Source: Candidatus Thermochlorobacteriaceae bacterium (GTDB lineage: Bacteria > Bacteroidota > Chlorobiia > Chlorobiales > Thermochlorobacteraceae). Taken from it: a stretch of DNA of 64,000 bases. Both the position numbers and the translations under genes were made by a program. Within the stretch, counting starts at the first letter, position 1. Every line of letters begins with the position of its first letter. The notes under the pieces were generated by a model. That model was not told the DNA's origin, searched no databases, and saw only the letters and a program-made list of their open reading frames with translations. Positions 1 through 8,231 of this stretch are shown in pieces. The stretch lies in the NCBI GenBank assembly GCA_029263855.1, contig JAJUFC010000002.1, forward strand, positions 307,818 to 371,817, read 5' to 3'.

Positions 1-359
1 GGATCGACTCCGCCAAGCGTTACTACTATCCCGACATCTCCATCATCTGCGGCAAAGAACCGTTCACCGAAGAAGACCTCGCCAACGACGCGAGCGTCAT
101 CGTGGAGGTGCTTTCAAGTTCAACCGAATCGATTGATAGGGGCGAAAAATTCATCGCGTATCGCCGATTGCCGTCGTTTCAAGATTACATTCTCGTCTCG
201 CAGAACGAAATGATGGTCGAGCATTTCCGCAAACTCTCCGAGACCGAATGGCGATGGCAGTTGTTGAACGCGCCCGACCAATGCGTTTCGCTTGAACGCT
301 TCGCGATTGAAATTCCGCTCAACGAGATTTACGCCGACATTGAACTCAACTCAACCTAA
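1..359 (+). CDS. Uma2-family putative restriction endonuclease (3' part)
   Basis: The frame is open from base 3 and the 5' end lies outside the window, so only about 118 C-terminal residues are seen. The visible part carries the PD-(D/E)XK-like signature of Uma2 (DUF820) proteins: YYPDISIIC, then VEVLSSST, then DRGEKFIAYR, giving a D...E...K arrangement. A tail predicting a beta-rich C terminus follows (YILVSQ...VE.F). The family is abundant in cyanobacteria, Chlorobiota and other multicellular or mat-forming bacteria. It has a nuclease fold, but its biological role is not established. It ends 3 bp before the cobalamin-binding protein gene, so the two are probably co-transcribed. Confidence 0.85.
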   Translation, partial: IDSAKRYYYPDISIICGKEPFTEEDLANDASVIVEVLSSSTESIDRGEKFIAYRRLPSFQDYILVSQNEMMVEHFRKLSETEWRWQLLNAPDQCVSLERFAIEIPLNEIYADIELNST

Positions 360-362
360 CCT

Positions 363-1349
363 ATGCGCATCGCTTCGCTTTTAGCCAGCGGCACGGAAAT
401 CGTTTCAAGGCTCGGTTTTGAATCTCGACTCGCAGGCATTTCGCACGAATGTGATTACCCGCCGTCTATCCGCCATCTGCCTGTCTTGACCCGTAGCCGC
501 ATCAATTATCATTCGCGCTCCGACTTGATTCATCTTGAAGTTCAAGAGCGATTGCGCTTGGCGTTGAGCCTTTATGAAGTCAATAATCCGCTCGTGGCGG
601 AACTTCAACCCGATGTGATTATCACCCAAGAGCAGTGCGACGTGTGCGCCGTTACGTTTAACGACGTCAAAGAAGCCGTTTGCACTTTGTTGCAGAAAGA
701 CGTGCGACTCGTCTCGCTCAATCCGACGTCGCTATCAGAAATTTTTGAAGACGTGCGTCGCGTCGCGCGCGCGATTGACGCGAATCCCGAACCCTTGATT
801 GACTCGATGAACGCCGCCATCGCCGACGTCAAGTCAAAGACGAGCGCGATTGCGCGAAAGCCTCGCGTCGCGATTGTCGAATGGATTGACCCGATTTTCG
901 TCGGCGCGAATTGGATGCCCGAACTCATCGCGATTGCGGGCGGCGAAAGCGTTTTCGGAAAGCCGGGCGAAAAATCTTTCGTCATTGAACCCGCCACGCT
1001 CGCCGAAACCAACCCTGACGTGATTATCGTCGCTCCGTGCGGATTCAAACTTCCTCAAACGAGAAAAGATTTGCATCTTCTCGTCTCAAAATCGGAGTGG
1101 CAGAGTTTAGACGCCGTCCGAAATCAGCGCGTCTTTCTTGCCGACGGGAACGCATATTTCAACCGTTCCTCGCCGCGCCTTCTGACCGAGTGCTTGCCGA
1201 TGCTTGCGGGATTGATTCATCGCGGGTCGGGCTTGTTCGAGGCGGAACTTGCGCGCGTCAACGCCGAAGGACTGTGGGAACTTTACGACAACTCAATTTA
1301 TGAACGCTATGCCGCCAATTTTGAACTTTCTCAAAAACGAACTGCTTGA
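363..1349 (+). CDS. cobalamin-binding protein, BtuF-like periplasmic-binding fold
   Basis: A 328-residue protein of the helical-backbone periplasmic binding family that includes BtuF and related B12- or metal-chelate-binding proteins. The N terminus has the characteristic SLLASGTEI and GISHECDYP strings, followed by QPDVIITQEQCDVCAV, which is typical of the group annotated as cobalamin-binding protein. No signal peptide is obvious: the protein starts directly with the first beta strand. It may therefore be cytoplasmic or corrinoid-scavenging rather than a classical transporter subunit, and no BtuC/BtuD genes are adjacent. The ATG lies 3 bp after the preceding stop. The 3' end overlaps the start of the SPFH gene by about 40 bp, implying translational coupling. 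Confidence 0.8.
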   Translation: MRIASLLASGTEIVSRLGFESRLAGISHECDYPPSIRHLPVLTRSRINYHSRSDLIHLEVQERLRLALSLYEVNNPLVAELQPDVIITQEQCDVCAVTFNDVKEAVCTLLQKDVRLVSLNPTSLSEIFEDVRRVARAIDANPEPLIDSMNAAIADVKSKTSAIARKPRVAIVEWIDPIFVGANWMPELIAIAGGESVFGKPGEKSFVIEPATLAETNPDVIIVAPCGFKLPQTRKDLHLLVSKSEWQSLDAVRNQRVFLADGNAYFNRSSPRLLTECLPMLAGLIHRGSGLFEAELARVNAEGLWELYDNSIYERYAANFELSQKRTA

Positions 1350-2298
1350 AGTCATTGAGTGGGTCGATGACACGCGCGACACGGTCATCTGGAAATTTCC
1401 CGATGAACAAAAAGACATCAAATACGGCGCGCAACTCATCGTGCGCGAATCGCAGAACGCCATCTTTCTGAACGAAGGACAAATCGCCGACGTCTTCGTT
1501 CCCGGTCGCTATGAACTCGTTACGCAAAACATTCCGATTCTGACGAAACTCAAAGGGTGGAAATACGGCTTTCAATCGCCGTTTAAATGCGATGTTTATT
1601 TTGTTTCCACTCGCCAATTCACCAACCTCAAATGGGGAACGCCGAACCCGATTATCGTGCGCGACCCTGAACTCAAGCAAGTGCGCGTGCGCGCGTTTGG
1701 CGTTTATTCGCTTCGTGTGAACTCGGCGCAACTGTTTTTGAGAGAATTTGGCGGCACAAATCCAGTGGTAAAAATTCAAGAACTTGAAGAAACCTTGCGC
1801 CCGAAAGTCGTGAGCAAATTCACAGACGCACTCGGCGAAGCCAATGTCTCGGTGTATGACTTGGCGAGAAACTTCAACGAACTTGGCGATAAAATTTTGC
1901 CGCTCTTAATGAACGACTTCGCACTTCTCGGATTAGAAATTGTCAAGTTCCATATCGAGAGCGTTACCGTGCCGCCCGAAGTCGAACAGTTCCTCGACAA
2001 AATGACGCAGATGCAGATGGCGGGCAACTTGCAACAATTCTCGCAGTTTCAAATGGCGCAAGCGATTCCCGACCTTGCCAAAAATCAAGGCGCGGGCATT
2101 GCCGCAATGGGCGCGGGCTTTGCGATGGGCAACCAAATGATGAACCAAGCCCAACAGCCGCCCGCGCAAGCCACGCCAAAAGAAAGCCGCGACGAGATTA
2201 TGAAAACGCTCAAAGACCTCGCGGGTCTTAAAGACGCAGGCATCTTGACGCAAGAAGAATTTGACAAGAAGAAGGCGGAACTGCTCGCGAAATTGTAA
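1309..2298 (+). CDS. SPFH-domain protein with C-terminal SHOCT domain (virion-core-protein-like)
   Basis: A 329-residue protein starting MPPILNFLKNELLEVIEW, the usual N terminus of the YdjI/virion core protein-like SPFH family, which is why the ATG at 1309 is preferred (another ATG is at 1300 and a TTG at 1249). The SPFH (band-7) region spans roughly residues 20-240. A Gln/Met-rich low-complexity linker with GAGIAAMGAGFAMGNQMM follows. The last 40 residues are a SHOCT domain (LKDLAGLKDAGILTQEEF.KKK). In this family the protein usually sits next to a zinc-ribbon partner, as it does here with the gene at 2310. The function is unknown; membrane-associated scaffolding is inferred for SPFH proteins generally. 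Confidence 0.8.
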   Translation: MPPILNFLKNELLEVIEWVDDTRDTVIWKFPDEQKDIKYGAQLIVRESQNAIFLNEGQIADVFVPGRYELVTQNIPILTKLKGWKYGFQSPFKCDVYFVSTRQFTNLKWGTPNPIIVRDPELKQVRVRAFGVYSLRVNSAQLFLREFGGTNPVVKIQELEETLRPKVVSKFTDALGEANVSVYDLARNFNELGDKILPLLMNDFALLGLEIVKFHIESVTVPPEVEQFLDKMTQMQMAGNLQQFSQFQMAQAIPDLAKNQGAGIAAMGAGFAMGNQMMNQAQQPPAQATPKESRDEIMKTLKDLAGLKDAGILTQEEFDKKKAELLAKL

Positions 2299-2309
2299 CC
2301 ATCGTTCAA

Positions 2310-3350
2310 ATGGCATCAGGCATTCGCGTTGGTCGTTGGGATTGCCCCGCGTGCGGACACAAGGGCAACATCGGTTACGAGACAAGTTGCTCGCAATGCG
2401 GCTCGCCACGTGGAAAGAACGTGAAGTTCTACTTGCCCGACGAGAGCGAAGAAGTCAGCGACGCGCAAAAAATCACGCAAGCCCGCGCAGGCGTAGATTG
2501 GATTTGCGATTACTGCGGCGCGGATAACAAAGCCGCCGACGCGCAATGCCGCTCGTGCTCAAACCCGCGCACCGAAACCGACGTCAATCGCCAAACGCGA
2601 GAGATTCGTTTTGATGCGCCGCCGCCTCAATCTCCGCTGACCAAACCCGCCGCGCAACCCAAATTCAACAAAGGCTATTACGTTTTCGGCGCGATTGCGC
2701 TTTTGTTAATCGTCCTCTTTCTGCTCTTTCGCAATCGCGAGACGACCGTCGTCGTTACGGCGCATGAGTGGGCGCGAGAAATTCGAACCGAAAAATTTGT
2801 TCCCGTCGTTGAAGAAGATTGGAGCGTTCCGAGCGGCGCAAAGGTTATCAAGTCGTTTCGCGACGTGCATCACTACGATAAAATTCTCGTGGGCTACGAG
2901 ACGAGATACCGAACGGTCGAGAAGCCTGCGGGAACGGAGCGCGTCAAAGTTGGCGTGCGCGACTTGGGCAACGGTTATTTTGAAGACATCTACGAAACGC
3001 GCACCGTCTACAAAACTGTCCGAGAATCTTACGAAGAGCCTGTGTATCGTAGCGTGCCTGTTTATGCAACAAAATATCGGTATGAAATTTATCGTTGGAA
3101 GCCCGACCAAGTCTATCGCACCGCAGGGCGCGACCTTTCGCCGCATTGGGCGACGAGCGTTCCGCCAAACTCCAACACGCATCGCGAATCGGAACGCATT
3201 GAGAAATACGTGCTTCACTTCAAAGATGAGCGCGGCAACGAATTCAGCGATGAATGCTCTTTTGAAATCTGGAAAAACGTGCTCGACGGCAACGCCATCA
3301 AAGCCGAAACCAATGCGTTCAGCACGCGGCTCAAACATTCCGACAAGTGA
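2310..3350 (+). CDS. zinc-ribbon/RanBP2-type zinc finger membrane protein
   Basis: A 346-residue protein with two zinc-finger modules at the N terminus: WDCPACGHKG...CSQCGSPRG (Cys 12, 15, 27, 30) and WICDYCGADNKA...CRSCSNPR (about residues 65-85). A Pro/Gln-rich linker and one transmembrane helix (YYVFGAIALLLIVLFLLF, about 112-130) follow. The remaining 200 residues are extracytoplasmic or cytoplasmic (topology not certain) and contain a Tyr-rich stretch with YETRYRTVEK and YRTVYKTV-like repeats. The gene starts 11 bp after the SPFH-SHOCT gene, and the pairing of SPFH and zinc-ribbon proteins suggests they act together. No enzymatic motif is seen. Confidence 0.7.
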   Translation: MASGIRVGRWDCPACGHKGNIGYETSCSQCGSPRGKNVKFYLPDESEEVSDAQKITQARAGVDWICDYCGADNKAADAQCRSCSNPRTETDVNRQTREIRFDAPPPQSPLTKPAAQPKFNKGYYVFGAIALLLIVLFLLFRNRETTVVVTAHEWAREIRTEKFVPVVEEDWSVPSGAKVIKSFRDVHHYDKILVGYETRYRTVEKPAGTERVKVGVRDLGNGYFEDIYETRTVYKTVRESYEEPVYRSVPVYATKYRYEIYRWKPDQVYRTAGRDLSPHWATSVPPNSNTHRESERIEKYVLHFKDERGNEFSDECSFEIWKNVLDGNAIKAETNAFSTRLKHSDK

Positions 3351-3413
3351 AACCCGCGCCGTATCTTAACAGCGGTCTATATTGTTATCGCAATGTAATT
3401 CCTTGCAGTGGAT

Positions 3414-3845
3414 ATGAACTCGAAGTGGAAAGAACTTGCGACATCCTCGCATCTTGAAACGGTCAAAACCATTCAGCGCGAATTGGAAGCGGGCAACCTC
3501 GACGAAGCCGAAGCAGGCTTGGAAGAACTCTTGAACGCGATGGGCAGAGCCGAGAGAAACGCCGTTGATAGTCAGTTGGTTCGTTTGATGAAGCACGTGA
3601 TTAAGTGGCGCGCGCAACCTGAACGGCGGTCAGTCAGTTGGGCGGTTTCTATTGCTAACGCAAGGTATGAAATCAAAAAAATACAGAAATACGAGCCCAG
3701 CATTACGGACGATGCCATTCGCGAACTGTGGAATGATGCGTTCAAACAAGCCAAGAAGGAAGTCGAACTGAAAATGCAAAAAAAGTGCGACCTTGCGTCG
3801 CTCTCGTGGAATAAAGTCTTTAAAGATGAATACGACTTGCAATGA
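3414..3845 (+). CDS. DUF29-family protein, copy 1 of 3
   Basis: About 143 residues, all-helical, of the DUF29 family known mainly from cyanobacteria and some other bacteria; the function is unknown. It keeps the family pattern: WKELATSSHLETVKTIQ at the start, a central HVIKWRAQPERRSVSW, and a C-terminal CDLASLSWNKVF. The ATG at 3414 is chosen; an in-frame GTG lies two codons upstream. It is the first of three tandem paralogues; the next gene begins inside its stop codon (ATGA-type overlap at 3842). Confidence 0.8.
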   Translation: MNSKWKELATSSHLETVKTIQRELEAGNLDEAEAGLEELLNAMGRAERNAVDSQLVRLMKHVIKWRAQPERRSVSWAVSIANARYEIKKIQKYEPSITDDAIRELWNDAFKQAKKEVELKMQKKCDLASLSWNKVFKDEYDLQ

Positions 3846-4282
3846 TGAAAAACTGGGAACAACTGTCAACCGAATCGCATTTGCTTCTTGCCGAAGCGGT
3901 CAAGGAAGAATTGGAACGCGGCAATCTCGCCGAAGTTCAATTCGGGTTGCAAACGCTGATTGACGCGATGAGCCGCTCTGACCGACGCGCTATGGAAAGT
4001 TTCCTGACCGTTTTAATGGCGCACGTGATCAAGTGGAAATCTCAACCTGAAAAACGCTCTGTGAGTTGGGCAAAAACGATTCTCAACGCGCGGCGCGAAA
4101 TCAAGCGCATTCAGAAAGATGCGCCCAGCCTCAATCGCGCTTATCTTGAGTCAATTTGGACCGAATGTTTCAACGACGCAAAACAAGAAGCCGAACTGGA
4201 AATGCAAAAAAAGTGCGACCTTGAATCGCTCTCGTGGAACGAAGTCTTCAACGATGAATACAACCTAACGAACTATGAATAA
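3842..4282 (+). CDS. DUF29-family protein, copy 2 of 3
   Basis: A 146-residue DUF29 paralogue of its two neighbours. It shares HVIKWKSQPEKRSVSWAKT and the C-terminal MQKKCDLESLSWNEVFNDEY. The start overlaps the previous stop by 4 bp and the stop overlaps the next start by 8 bp, so the three proteins are almost certainly translated as a coupled set. No catalytic residues can be proposed. Confidence 0.8.
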   Translation: MMKNWEQLSTESHLLLAEAVKEELERGNLAEVQFGLQTLIDAMSRSDRRAMESFLTVLMAHVIKWKSQPEKRSVSWAKTILNARREIKRIQKDAPSLNRAYLESIWTECFNDAKQEAELEMQKKCDLESLSWNEVFNDEYNLTNYE

Positions 4283-4733
4283 AGACGCGCCAACGCTTGA
4301 CTATTGGAAAAATCTTGCCGTCTCGTCGCATTATCTTACGGCGGTTGCGGTAAAGACCGCGCTCGAAGAAGGCAATTACAGTGAAGCCGAATTTGGAATC
4401 AATGAACTCATCAATGCCTTGTCGAGAAGCGATAAACACGCTGTGCGCAGCCATTTGATTCGCTTGATGACGCACATTATCAAGTGGAAATCGCAACCCG
4501 AAAAACGCTCGGTAAGTTGGATAGCCACGATTGAAAATGCTCGCAATGAAATTCGAGACTACCAAGAGGAGACGCCAAGCCTCACAGACGAGGTCATTAA
4601 AGAAATGTGGGAAAAATGCTTCGCGCGCGCACTCAAAGAAGCCGAGTTGGAAATGCAAAAAAAGTGCGACCTTGCCTCGCTCTCGTGGGACGAAGTTTTT
4701 AACGAAATTTATTCACTACAAAACTTGGAGTAA
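4275..4733 (+). CDS. DUF29-family protein, copy 3 of 3
   Basis: A 152-residue DUF29 paralogue. It shares HIIKWKSQPEKRSVSW and the C-terminal MQKKCDLASLSWDEVFNEIY with the two upstream copies. The MQKKCDL.SLSW segment is nearly identical in all three proteins, pointing to recent tandem duplication or gene conversion at the 3' ends. It starts 8 bp inside copy 2 and ends 6 bp before nuoF. Confidence 0.8.
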   Translation: MNKDAPTLDYWKNLAVSSHYLTAVAVKTALEEGNYSEAEFGINELINALSRSDKHAVRSHLIRLMTHIIKWKSQPEKRSVSWIATIENARNEIRDYQEETPSLTDEVIKEMWEKCFARALKEAELEMQKKCDLASLSWDEVFNEIYSLQNLE

Positions 4734-4739
4734 CGCAGT

Positions 4740-6053
4740 ATGACCGACTACAAACCGATGATTTTGAAGGGCTACCTTTCGCCCAAAGGACACTTGCGCG
4801 ACATCGCCGACTACGAAGCGCATGGCGGCTACCAAACGCTCAAAAAAGCCTTCGCAATGAAGCCCGACGACATCGTGAGCGAAGTCAAAAAATCAGGCTT
4901 GAAAGGACGCGGCGGCGCAGGCTTCCCAACGGGACTCAAATGGAGTTTCCTCGCCAAACCCGAAGGCAAACCGCGCTACCTGCTCATCAACGGCGATGAA
5001 TCCGAACCCGGCACGTTCAAAGACCGACAAATTTTTGAGCAAAATCCGCATCAACTCATCGAGGGCGCGATTATTTCCAGTTATGCTTGCGGCATCAATG
5101 CGTGCTACCTCTACATTCGCGGCGAATACGCCAAGTGGATTGAAATGGTGGAGAAAGCTGTCGATGAAGCCTACGCGAAAGGCTATCTCGGCGAAAACAT
5201 TCTCGGCTCAGGCTTCAACCTGAAACTCGTTGTCCATAAAGGCGCGGGCGCATACATCTGCGGCGAAGAAACCGGTTTGATTTCTTCCATCGAAGGCAAG
5301 CGCGCGTATCCGCGTCTGAAGCCGCCGTTTCCTGCTGTCGTCGGCGCGTGGGGCTGTCCCACGATTATCAACAATGTGGAAACCATCACGAACATTCCCA
5401 TCATCATAGACATTGGCGCGGAAGCCTACGCGAAAATTGGCGCGCCCGACCACCCAGGTCCGATGCTCTTCGGCATTTCAGGGCACGTCAATAAACCCGG
5501 TGTCTATGAAGCGCCGAGCGGCACGCTGATTTTGGATTTGATTTACAAATATGCGGGCGGCGTGCGCGGCGGCAAAAAAATCAAAGCGATTATTCCCGGC
5601 GGCGCGTCGATGCCCATCATTCGCGCCGAAGCGGCAGAAGGCATCGGAATGAACGCCGAAAGCCTCAAAAAAGCAGGCACGCTCATCGGCACGGCGGGCA
5701 TCATCGTGATGGACGAAGATACCGACATTGTCGAAGCCATCGGTCGCCTCGCGCATTTTTATCATCACGAGTCGTGCGGACAATGCACGCCTTGCCGCGA
5801 AGGCACGGGTTGGGTCGAGAACATCTACGGCAAGTTCCTGCGCAACGAAGCCGAGAAGCGCGACATTGATTTGCTGCTTTCCATTTGCTCGCAAGTCGAG
5901 GGCAGAACGATTTGCGCGCTCGCTGATGGCGCAATGTGGCCCGTGCGGCACAGCATTACGCGATTCCGCGAGGAATACGAAAAGCATTGCAAAGCGCCCG
6001 ATTCCTTGCCGCACGAATGGAAGTATGTGAACAAAGCCGCAAGCGGCGTTTAA
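4740..6053 (+). CDS. nuoF: NADH-quinone oxidoreductase subunit F-like protein (NADH/FMN-binding)
   Basis: A 437-residue NuoF/51-kDa subunit: the NADH-binding, FMN-containing electron entry module of complex I and of related NAD-linked dehydrogenases. The glycine-rich [13 protein letters not shown] (about 55-67) binds [23 protein letters not shown] and the SLBB region follow. The [4Fe-4S] ligands are CGQCTPC (about 346-352) plus a fourth Cys in [10 protein letters not shown] near residue 392. The length is normal for the family. The partners NuoE and NuoG are not in this window, and the neighbours (DUF29 genes, a HerA ATPase) are unrelated, so this is an orphan locus. It could serve complex I encoded elsewhere or another NAD-dependent diaphorase complex. 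Confidence 0.92.
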   Translation: MTDYKPMILKGYLSPKGHLRDIADYEAHGGYQTLKKAFAMKPDDIVSEVKKSGLKGRGGAGFPTGLKWSFLAKPEGKPRYLLINGDESEPGTFKDRQIFEQNPHQLIEGAIISSYACGINACYLYIRGEYAKWIEMVEKAVDEAYAKGYLGENILGSGFNLKLVVHKGAGAYICGEETGLISSIEGKRAYPRLKPPFPAVVGAWGCPTIINNVETITNIPIIIDIGAEAYAKIGAPDHPGPMLFGISGHVNKPGVYEAPSGTLILDLIYKYAGGVRGGKKIKAIIPGGASMPIIRAEAAEGIGMNAESLKKAGTLIGTAGIIVMDEDTDIVEAIGRLAHFYHHESCGQCTPCREGTGWVENIYGKFLRNEAEKRDIDLLLSICSQVEGRTICALADGAMWPVRHSITRFREEYEKHCKAPDSLPHEWKYVNKAASGV

Positions 6054-6068
6054 TTTTTCACTCGCGCA

Positions 6069-7748
6069 ATGAACCGAACGCACTTGGGCAACATCATTCG
6101 CGGCTCGCTCTTGGAAGGGCTTGAAATGAAACTCTCTCCTGATGTGCCCATAGAACGCATCAAGGCGGGCAAGTTTCTTGTCGTTGAAGGCGAGGAATAT
6201 GATTTCTTTTCCATCATCACCGATTTGCGCCTTGCGGCGACGAATGAACAGATGCTTTCCAATCCGCCGAACTTTTCAAACGAGTTGCTTCGCGCCGTCA
6301 TTAGCGGGACGGGAACTTACTCGGTCGTCTCGCTTCGCCCGATGCTTATGCTTGAACGCGGCGCGCGCGAGTCGTCGCTCAAACAAGGCGACCGAAAACT
6401 CGAACCCGTCAAAACCATTCCGTCGCACTTCGCGTCCGTCCAAGAAGCCAACGACGACGATGTCGCGCTCGTCTTCGGCAGCGAATCGCTTAACCGCGAT
6501 TCCAACAAAAAGTATTTCTTCATCGGCACGCCGCTCGATATGGAGCAACCCGTTTGTCTCGATCTCAAAACCTTTTCCGAGCGCAGTAGCGCGGTGTTCG
6601 GGCGCACGGGAACGGGCAAAACCTTCATCACGCGATTGCTGTTGGCGGGCTTCATTCACGCCGACGCGGCGGTGAACCTCGTCTTCGATATGCACAACGA
6701 ATACGGCACGAAAGGCACGTTCGAAGGCGAAGGACAAAAATCCGTCAAAGGTTTGCAGCCGCTCTTCGCGCGTCTCGGAAAAGTGAAAGTGTATTCGTTG
6801 GACAAGCAAGGCACGATACGACGCGGCGCGATATGCGACCGAGAAGTGCGCATCAGCATTGAGCAAATTGAACCCGAAGACATTTTGCTCCTTCAAGAAG
6901 AATTGCGCTTGAACCCGACCGCCGCCGAATACGCCTACATTTTGAGAAATGCTTTTGGCGATGCTTGGCTCGCGGAATTTATGCAACTGATGGATAGCGG
7001 CGACCAAGCCGAAATCAAAGACTTTGCCGAACGCCGCAACCTTCTCGTTTCATCGATGCAAGCCTTGTGGCGACGCTTGGAGCGGCTTCGAAAAATTTGC
7101 GGCTTTTTGGATTTCAATCCGCAAGAAGAAAAAATCGATGTGGTTGACGACTTGATTTCCGACCTGCTCAAAGGCATCAGCGTGGTGGTGGAGTTCGGAC
7201 AATACGACAATATGATGAGCTACTTGCTCGTGGCGAACATCATCACGCGCCGCGTGGAAGAAGAATACAAAAAGCGCACCGAAACCTATTTGCGCACGCA
7301 GAACGAAGCCGATAAGCCTAAACAACTCGTCATCACCGTTGAAGAGGCGCACAAGTTTCTCAATCCGCGTGCGGCGGCGCAGACGTCGTTTGGTAAAATC
7401 GCGCGCGAACTGCGCAAGTATTATGTTTCGCTTTTACTCGTCGACCAGCGTCCGTCGGGCATTGACGATGAAATTCTCTCGCAAATCGGCACGAAAATCG
7501 TCGCCGCGCTTTCCGACGAAAAAGACATCAACGCCGTTCTTTCAGGCGTTTCAAACGCAAGCGGGTTGCGGAGCATTTTGGCAAGTTTGGATACGAAACA
7601 GCAAGCACTGATTATGGGACACGGCGTTCCAATGCCCGTTGTGGTGAAAACGCGCAACTACGACCAAGCGTTTTACTCCGCGATGGGATTTCTTGACGGC
7701 GAGAAGAAGCGCGAGAAAATTCGTGCTGACCTTGACAAAGCATTTTGA
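6069..7748 (+). CDS. HerA-like / DUF87 ATPase
   Basis: A 559-residue ATPase of the HerA/FtsK superfamily. An N-terminal beta-barrel (HAS-barrel-like) domain covers about residues 1-140. Walker A is GRTGTGKTF near residue 178. A conserved FDMHNEYG sits on the first strand after Walker A. Walker B is QLVITVEEAHKFLNP, followed by the arginine-containing ARELRKYYVSLLLVDQRPS characteristic of HerA. Such ATPases form hexameric rings that pump DNA, usually with the nuclease NurA; no NurA is adjacent. It starts 15 bp downstream of nuoF. A DNA-processing or anti-phage role is possible but only inferred. Confidence 0.82.
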   Translation: MNRTHLGNIIRGSLLEGLEMKLSPDVPIERIKAGKFLVVEGEEYDFFSIITDLRLAATNEQMLSNPPNFSNELLRAVISGTGTYSVVSLRPMLMLERGARESSLKQGDRKLEPVKTIPSHFASVQEANDDDVALVFGSESLNRDSNKKYFFIGTPLDMEQPVCLDLKTFSERSSAVFGRTGTGKTFITRLLLAGFIHADAAVNLVFDMHNEYGTKGTFEGEGQKSVKGLQPLFARLGKVKVYSLDKQGTIRRGAICDREVRISIEQIEPEDILLLQEELRLNPTAAEYAYILRNAFGDAWLAEFMQLMDSGDQAEIKDFAERRNLLVSSMQALWRRLERLRKICGFLDFNPQEEKIDVVDDLISDLLKGISVVVEFGQYDNMMSYLLVANIITRRVEEEYKKRTETYLRTQNEADKPKQLVITVEEAHKFLNPRAAAQTSFGKIARELRKYYVSLLLVDQRPSGIDDEILSQIGTKIVAALSDEKDINAVLSGVSNASGLRSILASLDTKQQALIMGHGVPMPVVVKTRNYDQAFYSAMGFLDGEKKREKIRADLDKAF

Positions 7749-7761
7749 ATAATTAACCAAC

Positions 7762-8118
7762 ATGTCCTTCTTCTCGAGATTTCTCATTACTTGGCTCGTT
7801 GATGCAGTTGCCGTCTATTGCGCCGCCACCTTCATTGATGGGATTACGATTAAAGGCTTAGGCACAACGCTTCTTGCCGCACTTGTTATTGGCTTGCTTA
7901 ATGCGATTGTGAAGCCTGTTTTCATTCTCTTTTCAATTCCGCTGATTGCCTTGACGTTTGGACTATTCTTGCTCGTCATCAACGCCGTGATTCTCATGGT
8001 TGCGGCATATTTCGTGCCTGAATTTCGTGTGGAAAGTTTCGGCGCGGCGGTTTTTGGCTCAATCGTCATCTCCATCGCGTCTTGGCTTTTGGGAATGATT
8101 CTGCAACCGAAGGATTGA
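7762..8118 (+). CDS. phage-holin-4_2-family membrane protein (YvlD-like)
   Basis: A 118-residue integral membrane protein with about four hydrophobic segments (residues about 8-28, 35-55, 58-80, 90-113). The TALLxALVIGLLNAIVKP pattern between helices 1 and 2 is typical of the widespread phage_holin_4_2/YvlD family. Despite the name there is no evidence of phage origin, and the family is common in chromosomes. It follows the HerA-like gene by 13 bp. Confidence 0.8.
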   Translation: MSFFSRFLITWLVDAVAVYCAATFIDGITIKGLGTTLLAALVIGLLNAIVKPVFILFSIPLIALTFGLFLLVINAVILMVAAYFVPEFRVESFGAAVFGSIVISIASWLLGMILQPKD

Positions 8119-8159
8119 ATCGCGCTTTCCTCTCGTTCTCCAAAATCAGCGATGCTCGG

Positions 8160-8181
8160 AGGCGAGTTTGGGTTCTCGCCT
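8160..8181. repeat. inverted repeat in convergent intergenic region
   Basis: AGGCGAG and CTCGCCT arms (7 bp, 8-nt loop) lie between the convergent holin-like and T9SS genes. The flanking GCGCGGGAATGACAG and CTCGCGGGAG strings resemble dispersed extragenic elements seen in many genomes. There is no clear T tract on either side, so a terminator role is uncertain. Confidence 0.45.
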
Positions 8182-8231
8182 GCGCGGGAATGACAGACTT
8201 TCTTCTCTCGCGGGAGTTCTTCTTCCCCAAG

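Noticed and set aside
345..360. CTCAACCTA near 350 and GAGTCAACCTAA near 35408 as further copies of the structured element's tail
   Set aside because: Only 8-9 bases match, there is no surrounding stem or GCTGCTGC loop, and the first lies inside a coding sequence.
7762..8118. Phage origin for the holin-named membrane protein
   Set aside because: The family is chromosomal and widespread, and no phage genes are adjacent.
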